NCBI RefSeq assembly: GCF_900111455.1
Contig: NZ_FOIE01000001.1
Span: 917,731 to 981,730, forward strand
Source: Geodermatophilus poikilotrophus
GTDB lineage: Bacteria > Actinomycetota > Actinomycetes > Mycobacteriales > Geodermatophilaceae
DNA: 64,000 nt
Direction: 5' to 3'
The notes under the pieces are model-generated. The model did no database searches and was not told where the DNA came from. It worked only from the letters and a program-made list of their open reading frames with translations. Shown here piece after piece: positions 12,554 through 26,648 of the stretch. Within the stretch, counting starts at the first letter, position 1. The number at the start of each line of letters is the position of its first letter. A program made the translations under genes and the position numbers.

Positions 12554-13407
12554 GCGGGCGTCCTCTCCCGGTCGTTCGTGGGGGTGCTGCTGGTGGACGG
12601 TGCGGGGCGCCCGCCGGCTCGCCGCCGGTGCGCCGTGCGCTCGTTCGGTACAGGGCTCGCGGGGCCCGATCTGTTCCCCGCGCGCATGTGCTCTCCGCCG
12701 CTCGCGCGGCGGACCGGCCCCGGGATGTGCGTGGTGCACACCCCGTCGCCGTGGGCGATCGTGGCCAGCCGCTGCACGTGCGTGCCGACGAGCCGGCCGA
12801 TCACCGCCGTCTCGGCCTCGCACAGCTGCGGGAACTCCGCCGCCACGTGCGCGACCGGGCAGTGGTGCTGGCAGAGCTGACCGCCGCCGGAGATCGCCGA
12901 GGCCGAGGCAGCGTAGCCCTCGGCCGTGAGCGCGCCGGCGAGGGCCTGCGCCCGGTCGACCGGGGCGCCCGGTGCCGCCTCCACCGCGGCCGAGCAGCGC
13001 TGCTCCAGCCCGGCGAGCTGCGCCTCGGCCACCGCCCGGACGGCGTCCGGCCCGCCCTGCGCCGCGACGAACCGCAGCGCGGTCAGCGCCAGGTCGTCGT
13101 AGGCGTGCGGGAAGTCCGAGCGGCCGGCGTCGGTCAGGTGGAACAACCGGGCCGGGCGGCCCCGCCCACGGGGGGTGCCGGGGGCGTGCCGCTCCTCGAT
13201 GCGGCCGGTGGCGACCAGCGCGTCGAGGTGCCGGCGGACGGCGGTCGGCGAGACGCCCAGCCGCCCGGCGAGCTCGGTCGCGGTCTGCGGGCCGTGCTCG
13301 AGCAGCAGGGCGGCCACGCGGTGCCGCGTGCGCCCGTCGTCGGCGGACGACGAGGGCCGGGCCGGCGCGCTCGCCCCGCCCGTCACCTGCACCGTGCCGC
13401 TTTCCAC
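12550..13407 (-). CDS. sufR: Fe-S sensing repressor of the suf operon, SufR-like
   Basis: DeoR/ArsR-like winged-helix protein of 285 residues, first gene of the suf operon. The N-terminal domain holds the helix-turn-helix ([20 protein letters not shown], about 43-62) and wing ([13 protein letters not shown]). The C-terminal half has the cluster-binding cysteines, CQHHC (179, 183) and Cys196, with a further Cys224 in GVCTTHIP. Homologues in cyanobacteria and mycobacteria bind a 4Fe-4S cluster and repress suf genes. Residues from about 231 onward form a 55-residue basic Pro/Arg/Ser tail not expected in the family. The GTG at 13407 lies inside a SufR-like inverted repeat and shortly after a possible -10, so the message may be leaderless. 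Confidence 0.9.
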   Translation of the reverse strand: MESGTVQVTGGASAPARPSSSADDGRTRHRVAALLLEHGPQTATELAGRLGVSPTAVRRHLDALVATGRIEERHAPGTPRGRGRPARLFHLTDAGRSDFPHAYDDLALTALRFVAAQGGPDAVRAVAEAQLAGLEQRCSAAVEAAPGAPVDRAQALAGALTAEGYAASASAISGGGQLCQHHCPVAHVAAEFPQLCEAETAVIGRLVGTHVQRLATIAHGDGVCTTHIPGPVRRASGGEHMRAGNRSGPASPVPNERTAHRRRAGGRPAPSTSSTPTNDRERTPA

Positions 13408-13418
13408 AACACGAGTGT
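13404..13418 (-). promoter_or_regulatory. candidate SufR operator overlapping sufR start
   Basis: Read on the minus strand: ACACT-CGTGT-TGTGG. This matches 9 of 10 fixed positions of the ACACT-N5-TGTGA site that I recall for mycobacterial SufR. It also contains the inverted repeat AACAC-N2-GTGTT. It covers the presumed -10 region and the GTG, the right place for autorepression. Confidence 0.6.
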
Positions 13419-13441
13419 TACCTATTTCCCGGCGCGTGCAA
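13414..13441 (-). promoter_or_regulatory. candidate suf operon promoter
   Basis: Minus-strand TTGCAC (13441-13436) and AACACT (13419-13414) with a 16-base spacer; the -10 ends six bases before the sufR GTG. This would give a leaderless transcript. The -10 is imperfect. Confidence 0.4.
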
Positions 13442-13515
13442 GCAAGGGCAACCTAAGCCGGGACCGGGGCCGGCCCGAGCCGGGACGGGCCCTGACCTGG
13501 GCCGCAGCCGGCGGG

Positions 13516-13546
13516 GGCGGGGGCGGTGCCGTGCACCGCCCCCGCC
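13516..13546 (-). terminator. hairpin terminator after clpC-like gene
   Basis: Perfect 12-bp stem (GGCGGGGGCGGT with ACCGCCCCCGCC on the plus strand) around a seven-base loop, about 46 bases past the clpC-like stop and ahead of the suf promoter. It would separate the two transcripts. Confidence 0.65.
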
Positions 13547-13592
13547 GGCCCGGTGACCCGTCCGGTACCTGCAGGCTCCGGACGGTCGTCCG

Positions 13593-16136
<2,544 letters not shown>

Positions 16137-16343
16137 GCCTCACGTCCAAGGGAGTCGGATCGGCCGGTGGGCTCTCGGAGTCGTCCGCGGAAGGCTCCCG
16201 CTGAGGGGTCCCCTACCCGGGTGCGCGCACCGGCACCGGCGGCGGCCCGTCGGCCGCTCGTGTCCCGTACAGCGCGGGACGCCGGCCTGCGCTTCCACCC
16301 GGTGATCTGCTCTGGGCGAACCGGGAGCGGGCGTCCGCGCGGC

Positions 16344-16349
16344 TAGCAT
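16344..16349 (+). promoter_or_regulatory. -10 of ctaA, leaderless transcript likely
   Basis: TAGCAT fits TANNNT and ends six bases before the ctaA GTG, the spacing of leaderless actinobacterial mRNAs; no ribosome site is present. The rest of the 219-base gap between clpC-like and ctaA shows no other clear element. Confidence 0.55.
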
Positions 16350-16355
16350 CGGCTC

Positions 16356-17285
16356 GTGCCGGTCTCCCCCACCGTCGTCTCGCGGCTCGCCCTGGCCAAC
16401 GCCGTCGCCAACGGCGCCATCGTCGTCACGGGCGGCGCCGTCCGGCTCACCGGCTCGGGCCTGGGCTGCCCGACCTGGCCGCGCTGCACGAGCGAGAGCT
16501 TCGTCGCCACGCCCGAGCTCGCCGGCCACGGCGTCATCGAGTTCGGCAACCGGCTGCTGACCTTCGTGCTCGCCGCGGTCGCCATCGCCACCGTCGTCGC
16601 GGTGTGGCGGTCCGCGCGCCGCGACCTGCGCCCGCTCGCCGTCCTGACCTTCCTCGGCATCCCCGCGCAGGCGCTGCTCGGCGGGGTCACCGTGCTCACC
16701 GGCCTGAACCCGTGGACGGTCGCGGCGCACTTCCTCGTCTCGATCGTGCTGATCGCGCTGGCCACCGTGCTGTGGCTGCGCTCCCGCGAGCCCGGGGTGG
16801 GCCAGCCGCTGCTGCGCCGTCCGCTGGCCCTGCTGGTGACCGGCACCGCCGCCGTCACCGCCGTCGTCCTGGTGCTCGGCACGCTGGTGACCGGCAGCGG
16901 GCCGCACAGCGGCGACGTGGACGCCGACGACGTCCCGACCGGCGACCGGATGGGCTTCGACGTCGAGCTGATCAGCCAGCTGCACGCCGACGCGGTGTTC
17001 CTGCTGGTCGGGCTGACCGTCGCGCTGCTCGTCGCGCTGCACGCCACCGACGCCCCCGACCGCGTCAGGCGGGCGGCGCGCGACCTGCTGGTCGTCCAGC
17101 TGGCGCAGGGCGTGGTCGGCTACGTGCAGTACTTCACCGACCTGCCGATCGCCCTGGTGCTGCTGCACATGCTGGGCGCGGTGCTGGTGACGGCGTACAC
17201 GGCCCGGCTGGTGTGGTCGGTGCGCGGGCCGGCGTCCGAGCTGCCGCTGGACTCCCCGCAGGTCCCGGCGTCCGCCGCGCGCTGA
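16356..17285 (+). CDS. ctaA: heme A synthase CtaA
   Basis: Membrane enzyme of 309 residues that oxidises the C8 methyl of heme O to make heme A for aa3-type cytochrome oxidase. It has eight predicted helices in two four-helix halves. Heme-ligand and family features include VRLTGSGLGCPTWPRC with the paired cysteines near residues 38 and 43, GHGVIEFGNRLLTF, AHFLVSIVL, ISQLHADAVFL and the C-terminal LLHMLGAVLV. The GTG at 16356 is taken because a good -10 lies just ahead. It is next to but convergent with ctaB, which makes its substrate. Confidence 0.92.
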   Translation: MPVSPTVVSRLALANAVANGAIVVTGGAVRLTGSGLGCPTWPRCTSESFVATPELAGHGVIEFGNRLLTFVLAAVAIATVVAVWRSARRDLRPLAVLTFLGIPAQALLGGVTVLTGLNPWTVAAHFLVSIVLIALATVLWLRSREPGVGQPLLRRPLALLVTGTAAVTAVVLVLGTLVTGSGPHSGDVDADDVPTGDRMGFDVELISQLHADAVFLLVGLTVALLVALHATDAPDRVRRAARDLLVVQLAQGVVGYVQYFTDLPIALVLLHMLGAVLVTAYTARLVWSVRGPASELPLDSPQVPASAAR

Positions 17286-17491
17286 CGCCCGCGCGCTGAC
17301 GCCCACCTCTGCGCCGTTCCCCGCGGTGTTGCGCCCGTGCACGAGCGCGGGACCGCGGGGAACGGCGCAGGAGTCGGTGCCTCGCGGTCAGCCACGCTCG
17401 TCCTCGTGGCCGAACGCGGGGGTCAGCGTGCTGGTGCACGCACCGGACCGCTCGACAGCCGGGCGCAGCGCGGGGAGGACGGAGTCCGGGC

Positions 17492-18412
17492 TCAGACCAG
17501 GACGTCGACGATGATCGCGACCGAGAGCAGCGCCATGTACGAGATGGAGACGTGGAACAGCTGCATCGGCCTGGTCTCCGCACCCGAGCGGATGCGCCGC
17601 AGCAGCCGGTGCGCCTCGGCGATGAACCAGACCCCCAGCGCGGCCGCGGCTCCGGTGTAGACCCAGCCGATCCCGTAGCCGTCGGCCACCGGCCACAGCA
17701 GCAGCGAGACCGCGACGGTCGACCAGGTCCAGACGACGGTCTGCCGGCCGACCGACAGGGGGCTGGCCACCACCGGCAGCATCGGGACGTCGGCCCGCGC
17801 GTAGTCGGCGCGGAAGCGCATGGCCAGCGCCCAGAAGTGCGGCAGCTGCCAGCAGAAGACGACGCCGAAGAAGACCACCGCGGGCCAGGCCAGCGTCCCG
17901 GTGACCGCGGCCCAGCCGATGAGCACCGGCGCCGCCCCGGGCACCCCGCCGAACAGCGTCGAGTGCCGGGTGTGCCGCTTGAGCACCACCGTGTAGACGA
18001 CGGCGTAGTAGACGATCGCGCCCAGGGCCAGGACGGCGGCCAGCGGTGTGGTCGTGACGTACAGCAGTGCGACCGACAGGACCGTGAGCACCAGGCCGAA
18101 CACCAGCGCCGCGCGCGGCGTGATCTCACCGGTGACCAGCGGACGGCGCTCGGTCCGGTGCATGAGCCGGTCGATGTCGCGGTCGTACCAGCAGTTGAAG
18201 ACGTTGGCCGCAGCGGCGGCGAGGGTGCCGCCGGCCATGGTGGCCAGCAGCAGCTCCCAGGAGGGCAGCCCGCCGACGGCCAGCATCATCGCCGGCAGGG
18301 TCGTGATGAGCAGCAGCTCGATGATCCGCGGCTTGGTCAGCGCGACGTAGGCGCGGATCGTGGCCGACAGGCGCCGGCCCTGGACGGCCGGGCGTTCGGA
18401 CAGCGTCGTCAC
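17492..18412 (-). CDS. ctaB: protoheme IX farnesyltransferase (heme O synthase)
   Basis: UbiA-family membrane prenyltransferase, about 306 residues with eight or nine helices, converting heme B to heme O with farnesyl diphosphate. The first Asp-rich motif is NCWYDRDIDRLMHRTERRP and the second region is CWQLPHFWALAMRFRADYARADVPM, both on the cytoplasmic side in the family. The GTG at 18412 gives the usual length; an in-frame GTG/ATG extension up to 18562 would add about 50 Pro/Gly-rich residues without family support. No strong ribosome site is seen at 18412, so the start is tentative. Convergent with ctaA and divergent from tkt. Confidence 0.9.
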   Translation of the reverse strand: MTTLSERPAVQGRRLSATIRAYVALTKPRIIELLLITTLPAMMLAVGGLPSWELLLATMAGGTLAAAAANVFNCWYDRDIDRLMHRTERRPLVTGEITPRAALVFGLVLTVLSVALLYVTTTPLAAVLALGAIVYYAVVYTVVLKRHTRHSTLFGGVPGAAPVLIGWAAVTGTLAWPAVVFFGVVFCWQLPHFWALAMRFRADYARADVPMLPVVASPLSVGRQTVVWTWSTVAVSLLLWPVADGYGIGWVYTGAAAALGVWFIAEAHRLLRRIRSGAETRPMQLFHVSISYMALLSVAIIVDVLV

Positions 18413-18525
18413 CGGGCGGCCACCGACGGGGTGTCGGCGCACGGGCAGGGCACCACCGGGCACGGCTCCACCAGGTACGGAGACAGCACGGGGTCCCTTT
18501 CGACCGGGGACGGGAGAACGGACCA

Positions 18526-18596
18526 ACTGTAGCCCGCGGCCACCCCTCCTTCCGGTGGGCATGACCAGGGTCTCCCCCCGGGCAGACCACTAGGGT
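18526..18596. promoter_or_regulatory. divergent ctaB / tkt promoter region
   Basis: The 383-base gap between ctaB and tkt contains TACAGT on the minus strand (18531-18526), a possible ctaB -10, and TAGGGT on the plus strand (18591-18596), a possible tkt -10. Both would give leaders of 100-200 bases. I see no riboswitch or other structure in the tkt leader. Confidence 0.4.
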
Positions 18597-18795
18597 CGAT
18601 CACGTTGGTGCCGCGCACGCAGCGGGTAGGGCCGACGTCGACGACGACGGTGCGTCCTGGGGACGAGCAGCCGGGCCGGAACTGACGCGGGGCCGGTCGC
18701 TGGGGCCAGGCACCGCCGTCCGCCCGGGTCGACAGGTCGCCGCAGAGCGCCCGGGCGGGTCCCGCACGGCCGACCCGAGGGAGCACGACAGACCG

Positions 18796-21021
<2,226 letters not shown>

Positions 21022-21023
21022 CG

Positions 21024-21085
21024 AAAGGACCCCGGTGCCCCCCACCGCTCGCAGGCTCGCGGCGGGTCCCTGCACCGGAGCCACC
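21024..21085 (+). repeat. 3'-end palindromic repeat, copy after tkt
   Basis: Begins two bases after the TAA with AAAGGACC; outer arms CCGGTGC and GCACCGG, core CCACCGCTCGCAGGC then TCGCGGCGGG. It lies between tkt and tal in what is otherwise an operon, so it may attenuate rather than end transcription. Confidence 0.75.
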
Positions 21086-21111
21086 TCCACCAGTCCGGAA
21101 GGAACCTGACC

Positions 21112-22218
21112 ATGGCACAGAACGAGAAGCTGGCCGAGCTGTCGTCGGCGGGGGTCGCCGTCTGGCTCGACGACCTCTCCCGCGACCGCATCCGCAGCGG
21201 GAACCTGCAGTCGCTGGTCGACGAGTACAGCGTCGTCGGCGTCACCTCCAACCCGACCATCTTCGCCGCGGCGATCAGCGGGTCGGAGTCCTACGACGAC
21301 CAGCTGCACGCCCTCGCGGTGCGGTCGGTCAGCGTCGAGGAGGCGCTGCGCACCATCACCGCCGCCGACGTCCGCGACGCCTGCGACCTGCTCGCGCCGG
21401 TGGCGGAGCGGCAGCCCGGCGACGGCCGGGTGTCGCTGGAGGTCGCCCCCGGCCTGGCCCACGACACCGACGCGACGGCCGCCGAGGCCGCACACCTGTG
21501 GTGGCTGGTCGACCGGCGGAACCTCTACATCAAGATCCCGGCCACCGAGGCCGGCCTGCCGGCGATCACGACGTCCATCTCCCGCGGCATCAGTGTGAAC
21601 GTCACCCTCATCTTCAGCCTCGAGCGGTACCGGGCGGTCATGGACGCCTACCTGTCCGGGCTGGAGCAGCGGCTGGCCGAGGACGCCGGCGCGGACCTGT
21701 CGGGCATCGCCTCGGTGGCGTCGTTCTTCGTGTCCCGCGTGGACTCCGAGATCGACAAGCGCCTGGAGAAGGCCGGCGCCGACGCCTCGCTCAAGGGCAA
21801 GGCGGCGCTGGCCAACGCCCAGCTGGCCTACCAGGCCTACGAGGAGGTCTTCACCTCCGACCGCTGGAAGGCGCTCGAGGCCAAGGGCGCCCGCCCGCAG
21901 CGGCCGCTGTGGGCCTCCACCGGCGTCAAGGACCCGGCCTACCCCGACACCCTCTACGTCAGCGAGCTCATCGCCCCCGGCACGGTGAACACCATGCCGG
22001 AGAAGACGATGAAGGCCTACGCCGACCACGGCGAGCCCGGCACCCCGGTCCAGCAGACCTACGAGGACGCCGCCTCGGTGATGAAGGCCGTGGCCGACGC
22101 CGGCGTCGACCTGGACGACGTCTTCCGCGTGCTCGAGGACGAGGGCGTGCAGAAGTTCGTCGACTCGTGGGACGAGCTGACCGAGTCGGTGCGCACCGAG
22201 CTCCAGGACAAGAAGTGA
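21112..22218 (+). CDS. tal: transaldolase
   Basis: Class I aldolase of 368 residues, transferring dihydroxyacetone units in the pentose phosphate pathway. The Schiff-base lysine is in [14 protein letters not shown] (about residue 142). The N-terminal [19 protein letters not shown] and [15 protein letters not shown] segments are those of the bacterial TalB-like long form used with a separate Pgi. ATG at 21112 is preceded by GGAAGGAA. Strong positional link with tkt on one side and pgi 46 bases downstream. Confidence 0.95.
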   Translation: MAQNEKLAELSSAGVAVWLDDLSRDRIRSGNLQSLVDEYSVVGVTSNPTIFAAAISGSESYDDQLHALAVRSVSVEEALRTITAADVRDACDLLAPVAERQPGDGRVSLEVAPGLAHDTDATAAEAAHLWWLVDRRNLYIKIPATEAGLPAITTSISRGISVNVTLIFSLERYRAVMDAYLSGLEQRLAEDAGADLSGIASVASFFVSRVDSEIDKRLEKAGADASLKGKAALANAQLAYQAYEEVFTSDRWKALEAKGARPQRPLWASTGVKDPAYPDTLYVSELIAPGTVNTMPEKTMKAYADHGEPGTPVQQTYEDAASVMKAVADAGVDLDDVFRVLEDEGVQKFVDSWDELTESVRTELQDKK

Positions 22219-22264
22219 CCCCACCCGACCGGACCCGGCCCGCGGGCGCCGGCGGGGAGGCCGT

Positions 22265-23863
22265 GTGACCTTCGCGTTCCGCTGCACCGGGCTGGACGTC
22301 CCCGAGCCGGTGCGGACCCAGCTGGCCGGCGACGACGTCGCCGCCCGGCTGGTGGCCGAGGACCCCACCCTGTGGGGGCCGGAGGCCGAGCGCGAGGCCT
22401 CGGTCCGGCTGGGCTGGCTGGACCTGCCGGCGACCTCGCGGCCGCTGGTCGCCCGGCTGGCCGAGCTGCGCGCCGAGCTGCAGTTCGAGGGCCTGGACCG
22501 GGTGGTGCTCTGCGGGGTGGGCGGCGCGTCGCTGGCACCGGAGGTGATCTGCCGGACGGCGGGCGTGCCGCTCGTCGTCCTGGACACCACCGACCCGCAC
22601 CAGGTCGCGGCCGCCATGATCGACCTGGACCGCACCGTCGTCGTGCTCAGCGCCGAGTCCGGCGGCACGGTGGAGACCGACAGTCAGCGGCGGGCCTTCA
22701 TCCAGGCGTTCGCCGACGCGGGCCTCGACGAGAAGCAGATCGGCGCCCGGTTCGTCGTGGTCACCGACCCCGGCTCGCCGCTGGCGGAGACCGGCGCGGC
22801 GATGGGCGCCCGCGAGGTGGTCCTCGCCGACCCGCACGTCGGCGGCCGCTACAGCGCGCTGTCGGCGTTCGGCCTGGTCCCGGCGGCGCTGGCCGGGGCC
22901 GACGTCGGCGCGCTGCTCGAGGAGGCCGCCGAGCTGGCCGAGCACCTGGCCGAGCCCGGCAACGCCGCGCTCGAGCTGGGCGTGGCCATGAGCGCGGGCT
23001 TCCGCACCGGGCGCGACAAGGTCATCCTCGCCGACGGCGGCTCGGCGATCACCGGCTTCGGCGACTGGGCCGAGCAGCTGGTCGCCGGGTCCACCGGCAA
23101 GGACGGCCGCGGGCTGCTGCCGGTCGTCGTCGAGTCCCCCGACGCCCCCGGCGCCACCGCCCCCGACGCGCTGCTGGTCGTCGTCGGGGGCGGCCCGGTC
23201 GAGCCGGGCCCCTCCGTCGGCGTGACCGGCCCGCTCGGCGCTCAGTTCCTCGGCTGGGAGTACGCCACCGCCGTGGCCGGGCGGGTGCTCGGCACCAACC
23301 CGTTCGACCAGCCGGATGCGGTCGGGTCCGAGGAGGACACCCGGCGGCTGCTGGACGCCGGCCTGCCGGTCGAGCCGCCGCTGGCGACGATCGGCGCGGT
23401 CGAGCTGCGTGCGCCGGGCGGGCTGCTCGAGGGGGTGGACCTCTCCCAGCACGACGGGGTGGCCCTGGCCCTGCAGGCGCTGCTGGCCGCCGTCCCGCCC
23501 CGGGGCTACCTCGCGGTGACGGCCTACCTGGACCGGGAGGCCGACGCCCGCGCCGGCGAGCTGCGGGCCGCGCTGGCCCGGAACACCGGGCACGCCGTCA
23601 CCTTCGGGTGGGGCCCGCGCTCCCTGCACTCCACCGGCCAGTACCACAGAGGCGGGCCGCGGACCGGCGCGTTCCTGCAGTTCACCGGGGTCGTCACCGG
23701 AGACCTCCCGGTGCCCGACCGGCCCTACGGCTTCGCGACGCTGCAGGCCGCCCAGGCCGCCGGTGACCGGCAGGCCCTCGTCGCGCGGCAACGGCCGCTG
23801 CTGCACCTGCACCTGACCGACCGCGCCGCGGGCACCGGCCAGCTGCTCGACGCGCTCGGCTGA
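22265..23863 (+). CDS. pgi: glucose-6-phosphate isomerase
   Basis: A 532-residue SIS-domain isomerase linking glycolysis and the pentose phosphate pathway. It belongs to the divergent actinobacterial form found next to tal, with GVGGASLAPEVICRTAG for the first phosphate-binding loop and LSAESGGTVETDSQRRAF for the second, the latter resembling the SKSGxTxET motif with Glu in place of Lys. The segment SLHSTGQYHRGGP near residue 455-467 holds the conserved His and Gln of the active site. The GTG at 22265 follows GGGGAGG. Expected partner of Zwf downstream, feeding glucose-6-phosphate. Confidence 0.9.
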   Translation: MTFAFRCTGLDVPEPVRTQLAGDDVAARLVAEDPTLWGPEAEREASVRLGWLDLPATSRPLVARLAELRAELQFEGLDRVVLCGVGGASLAPEVICRTAGVPLVVLDTTDPHQVAAAMIDLDRTVVVLSAESGGTVETDSQRRAFIQAFADAGLDEKQIGARFVVVTDPGSPLAETGAAMGAREVVLADPHVGGRYSALSAFGLVPAALAGADVGALLEEAAELAEHLAEPGNAALELGVAMSAGFRTGRDKVILADGGSAITGFGDWAEQLVAGSTGKDGRGLLPVVVESPDAPGATAPDALLVVVGGGPVEPGPSVGVTGPLGAQFLGWEYATAVAGRVLGTNPFDQPDAVGSEEDTRRLLDAGLPVEPPLATIGAVELRAPGGLLEGVDLSQHDGVALALQALLAAVPPRGYLAVTAYLDREADARAGELRAALARNTGHAVTFGWGPRSLHSTGQYHRGGPRTGAFLQFTGVVTGDLPVPDRPYGFATLQAAQAAGDRQALVARQRPLLHLHLTDRAAGTGQLLDALG

Positions 23864-23968
23864 GCGGCCTCGGGGAGGATCAGGGTCCACGAGCCCACCC
23901 GCACCACCCGCCGCCCGGTGCACCGCCGCGCCGGACGGCGGCCACCCCTCCGACCTCGAGGACGGACC

Positions 23969-25486
23969 ATGATCTCCAATCCGCTGCGCGATCCGCGGGA
24001 CCGGCGGCTGCCCCGCGTACCCGAGCCCTGCGCCCTGGTCGTCTTCGGCATCACCGGGGACCTCGCCCGCAAGAAGCTGCTGCCGGCCGTCTACGACCTG
24101 GCCAACCGCGGACTGCTGCCCACCAACTTCGCCCTCCTGGGCTTCGCCCGCCGCGACTGGGGCGACGAGGACTTCGCCGAGCTGGCCCGCGACGCCGCCC
24201 GCAAGGCCGCCCGCACCCCGTGGCGGGAGGAGGTCTGGGAGCGGCTGGCCGCCAGCGTGCGCTTCGTCCAGGGCTCGTTCGACGACGACAACGCCTTCGA
24301 CGAGCTGGCCGCCACCCTCGGGGACCTCGAGGGCTCCCACGGGATCGGCGGCAACGCCGCCTTCTACCTGTCCATCCCGCCGGCGATGTTCCCCGTCGTG
24401 CTCAAGCAGATGCAGCGCACGGGCATGGCCGACAGCACCCCCGACCGCTGGCGCCGGGTGGTCGTGGAGAAGCCGTTCGGCACCGACCTGGCCTCCAGCC
24501 GGACCCTCAACGAGCTGGTCGACTCGGTGTTCACGGCCGAGGACGTCTTCCGCATCGACCACTACCTGGGCAAGGAGACCGTCCAGAACCTGATGGCGCT
24601 GCGGTTCGCCAACACCCTCTTCGAGCCGGTCTGGAACGGCCACCACGTCGACTCGGTGCAGATCACCATGGCCGAGGACGTCGGGATCGGCGGGCGGGCC
24701 CAGTTCTACGAACAGACCGGCGCCGCCCGCGACGTGCTGCAGAACCACCTGCTGCAGCTGCTCGCCCTCACCGCGATGGAGGAACCGGTCGAGTTCTCCG
24801 CCGAGGAGATCCGCACCGAGAAGCTCAAGGTGCTGCGGGCCGTCTCGCTGCCCGAGGACCTGGGCACCTTCGCCGTGCGCGGCCAGTACGAGCAGGGCTG
24901 GCTGGCCGGCCAGCGGGCCACCGGCTACCGGCAGGAGGAGGGCGTCGACCCGCACTCCCGGACCGAGACCTACGCCGCCGTCCGGCTGGGCGTGGAGACC
25001 CGCCGCTGGGCCGGCGTGCCGTTCTACCTGCGCACCGGCAAGCGGCTGCCGCGGCGGGTCACCGAGATCGCGCTGGTGTTCAAGCGCGCGCCGCACCTGC
25101 CCTTCGCCGACACCGACACCGAGGAGCTGGGCAGCAACCAGCTGGTGATCCGCGTGCAGCCCGACGAGGGGATGACCCTCAAGTTCGGGTCGAAGGTCCC
25201 CGGCAGCGTGATGGAGGTCCGCGACGTCGCGATGGACTTCCTCTACGGCGAGCAGTTCACCGAGGCCAGCCCCGAGGCCTACGAGCGGCTGCTGCTCGAC
25301 GTGCTGCTCGGCGACGCCACCCTCTTCCCCCGCAACCACGAGGTCGAGGCCTCCTGGGCGGTGATCGACCCGCTCGAGGAGTTCTGGGCCGGGACGACGC
25401 CGCAGCCCTACCGGGCCGGCGAGTGGGGGCCGCGCGCGGCCGACGAGATGCTGGCCGCCGAGGGCCGCCGGTGGCGGCGTCCGTGA
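23969..25486 (+). CDS. zwf: glucose-6-phosphate 1-dehydrogenase
   Basis: A 505-residue enzyme that oxidises glucose-6-phosphate to the 6-phosphogluconolactone, making NADPH. The nucleotide-binding start is VVFGITGDLARKK, the catalytic site is RIDHYLGKETVQN (His and Lys), and the conserved EKPFGTDL and YLRTGKRL segments are intact. ATG at 23969 follows GAGGACGG; an in-frame upstream ATG at 23918 would add 17 Arg-rich residues and is less likely. Next to opcA, whose product is needed for or stimulates this enzyme in actinobacteria and cyanobacteria. Confidence 0.95.
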   Translation: MISNPLRDPRDRRLPRVPEPCALVVFGITGDLARKKLLPAVYDLANRGLLPTNFALLGFARRDWGDEDFAELARDAARKAARTPWREEVWERLAASVRFVQGSFDDDNAFDELAATLGDLEGSHGIGGNAAFYLSIPPAMFPVVLKQMQRTGMADSTPDRWRRVVVEKPFGTDLASSRTLNELVDSVFTAEDVFRIDHYLGKETVQNLMALRFANTLFEPVWNGHHVDSVQITMAEDVGIGGRAQFYEQTGAARDVLQNHLLQLLALTAMEEPVEFSAEEIRTEKLKVLRAVSLPEDLGTFAVRGQYEQGWLAGQRATGYRQEEGVDPHSRTETYAAVRLGVETRRWAGVPFYLRTGKRLPRRVTEIALVFKRAPHLPFADTDTEELGSNQLVIRVQPDEGMTLKFGSKVPGSVMEVRDVAMDFLYGEQFTEASPEAYERLLLDVLLGDATLFPRNHEVEASWAVIDPLEEFWAGTTPQPYRAGEWGPRAADEMLAAEGRRWRRP

Positions 25487-25526
25487 GGCGCGAACCCGCT
25501 GCAGCCGCCCGACGGGAGGGAACCCG

Positions 25527-26648
25527 ATGACGACCCTGTGGGACACCACCGGCTCCGCCGTGGTCAAGGAGCTCGCCGCGCAGCGGCGCACCGGCGGTGC
25601 GGTGCTCTCCGGCGTCGCGCTGACCCTGGTGGTCGTGGCCGACGAGAACCGGGTGGCCGAGGCCGAGGACGCCGCGACCGCCGCCGCCGAGCAGCACCCC
25701 TGCCGGCTGCTGATCGTCGTCCGCCGGCAGATCGAAGCGCCGACCCCCCGGCTGGACGCCGAGGTGCTGATCGGCGGGCGGCTGGGCCCCGGTGAGGCCG
25801 TGGTCATGCGCATGTACGGCCGGCTGGCGCTGCACGCCGAGTCGGTGGTGCTGCCGCTGCTGGCTGCCGACGCCCCCGTGGTGACCTGGTGGCACGGGGC
25901 GCCACCGGAGCAGCTGGCCACCGACGCGCTGGCGGTGATCGCCGACCGGCGGATCACCGACAGCTCGCTGGCCGAGGACCAGGTGGCCGCACTGCGCGCC
26001 CGCGCCGAGGACTACGCGCCGGGTGACACCGACCTGGCCTGGACCCGCAGCACCCCGTGGCGCGCCACGCTGACCTCGACGGTGGACTCGGTGTCCGGGC
26101 GCCGCGGCGACGCCGTCCGGGTGCTGGGCGGCCGGGTCGAGGGGGATCCGGGGAACGCCACCGCGCTGCTGCTGGCCGGCTGGCTGAGCGCGCGCTGCGG
26201 CCACGAGATCCCGGTGGTGTCCGGCGAGCGGCGGGCCGGGCCCAGCGGTGTCTCGGCGGTGGTGCTGGAGCTGGACCAGGACGAGCAGGTGCGGGTGGAG
26301 GCCGACCGGCGCGGCGGGGCGGTCATCCACCAGCCCTACCGGCCGGAGGCGACGGTGGCCCTGCCCGACCGGCAGCTCGGCGACCTGGTCGGCGAGGAGC
26401 TGCGCCGCCTCGACCCCGACGAGCCCTTCGCGGAGGCGCTGGAGAGCACCACCGGCGTGCCGGACCTGACGTACCGCTCCGCCGTGCGCGAGTACGTGTG
26501 GTTCGACCCCGCCGAGGAGAACGCCGGCAGCGGCGGGGAGACGCTCCCCGCCGTCCCGCCGGACTCCGAGGGCACGGACGAGGTCGCCCAGCAGGGCGTG
26601 GACGACGCCGACCAGGGCGCCCGCGACGCCGGGCAGGCCGTCCCGTGA
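25527..26648 (+). CDS. opcA: glucose-6-phosphate dehydrogenase assembly protein OpcA
   Basis: A 373-residue OpcA, the accessory subunit of Zwf that promotes its oligomer assembly and redox-dependent activity. The start MTTLWDTTGSAVVKELAAQR is diagnostic, as is PVVTWWHGAPPEQLATDALA near residues 113-132. The last 50 residues are acidic and Gln-rich and probably disordered. GGGAGGGAA precedes the ATG. Its TGA overlaps the pgl GTG (GTGA), coupling the two genes. Confidence 0.93.
   Translation: MTTLWDTTGSAVVKELAAQRRTGGAVLSGVALTLVVVADENRVAEAEDAATAAAEQHPCRLLIVVRRQIEAPTPRLDAEVLIGGRLGPGEAVVMRMYGRLALHAESVVLPLLAADAPVVTWWHGAPPEQLATDALAVIADRRITDSSLAEDQVAALRARAEDYAPGDTDLAWTRSTPWRATLTSTVDSVSGRRGDAVRVLGGRVEGDPGNATALLLAGWLSARCGHEIPVVSGERRAGPSGVSAVVLELDQDEQVRVEADRRGGAVIHQPYRPEATVALPDRQLGDLVGEELRRLDPDEPFAEALESTTGVPDLTYRSAVREYVWFDPAEENAGSGGETLPAVPPDSEGTDEVAQQGVDDADQGARDAGQAVP

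Noticed and set aside
18413..18562. N-terminal extension of ctaB
   Set aside because: The added 50 residues are Pro/Gly/Arg rich and unlike heme O synthases; they overlap the promoter region.
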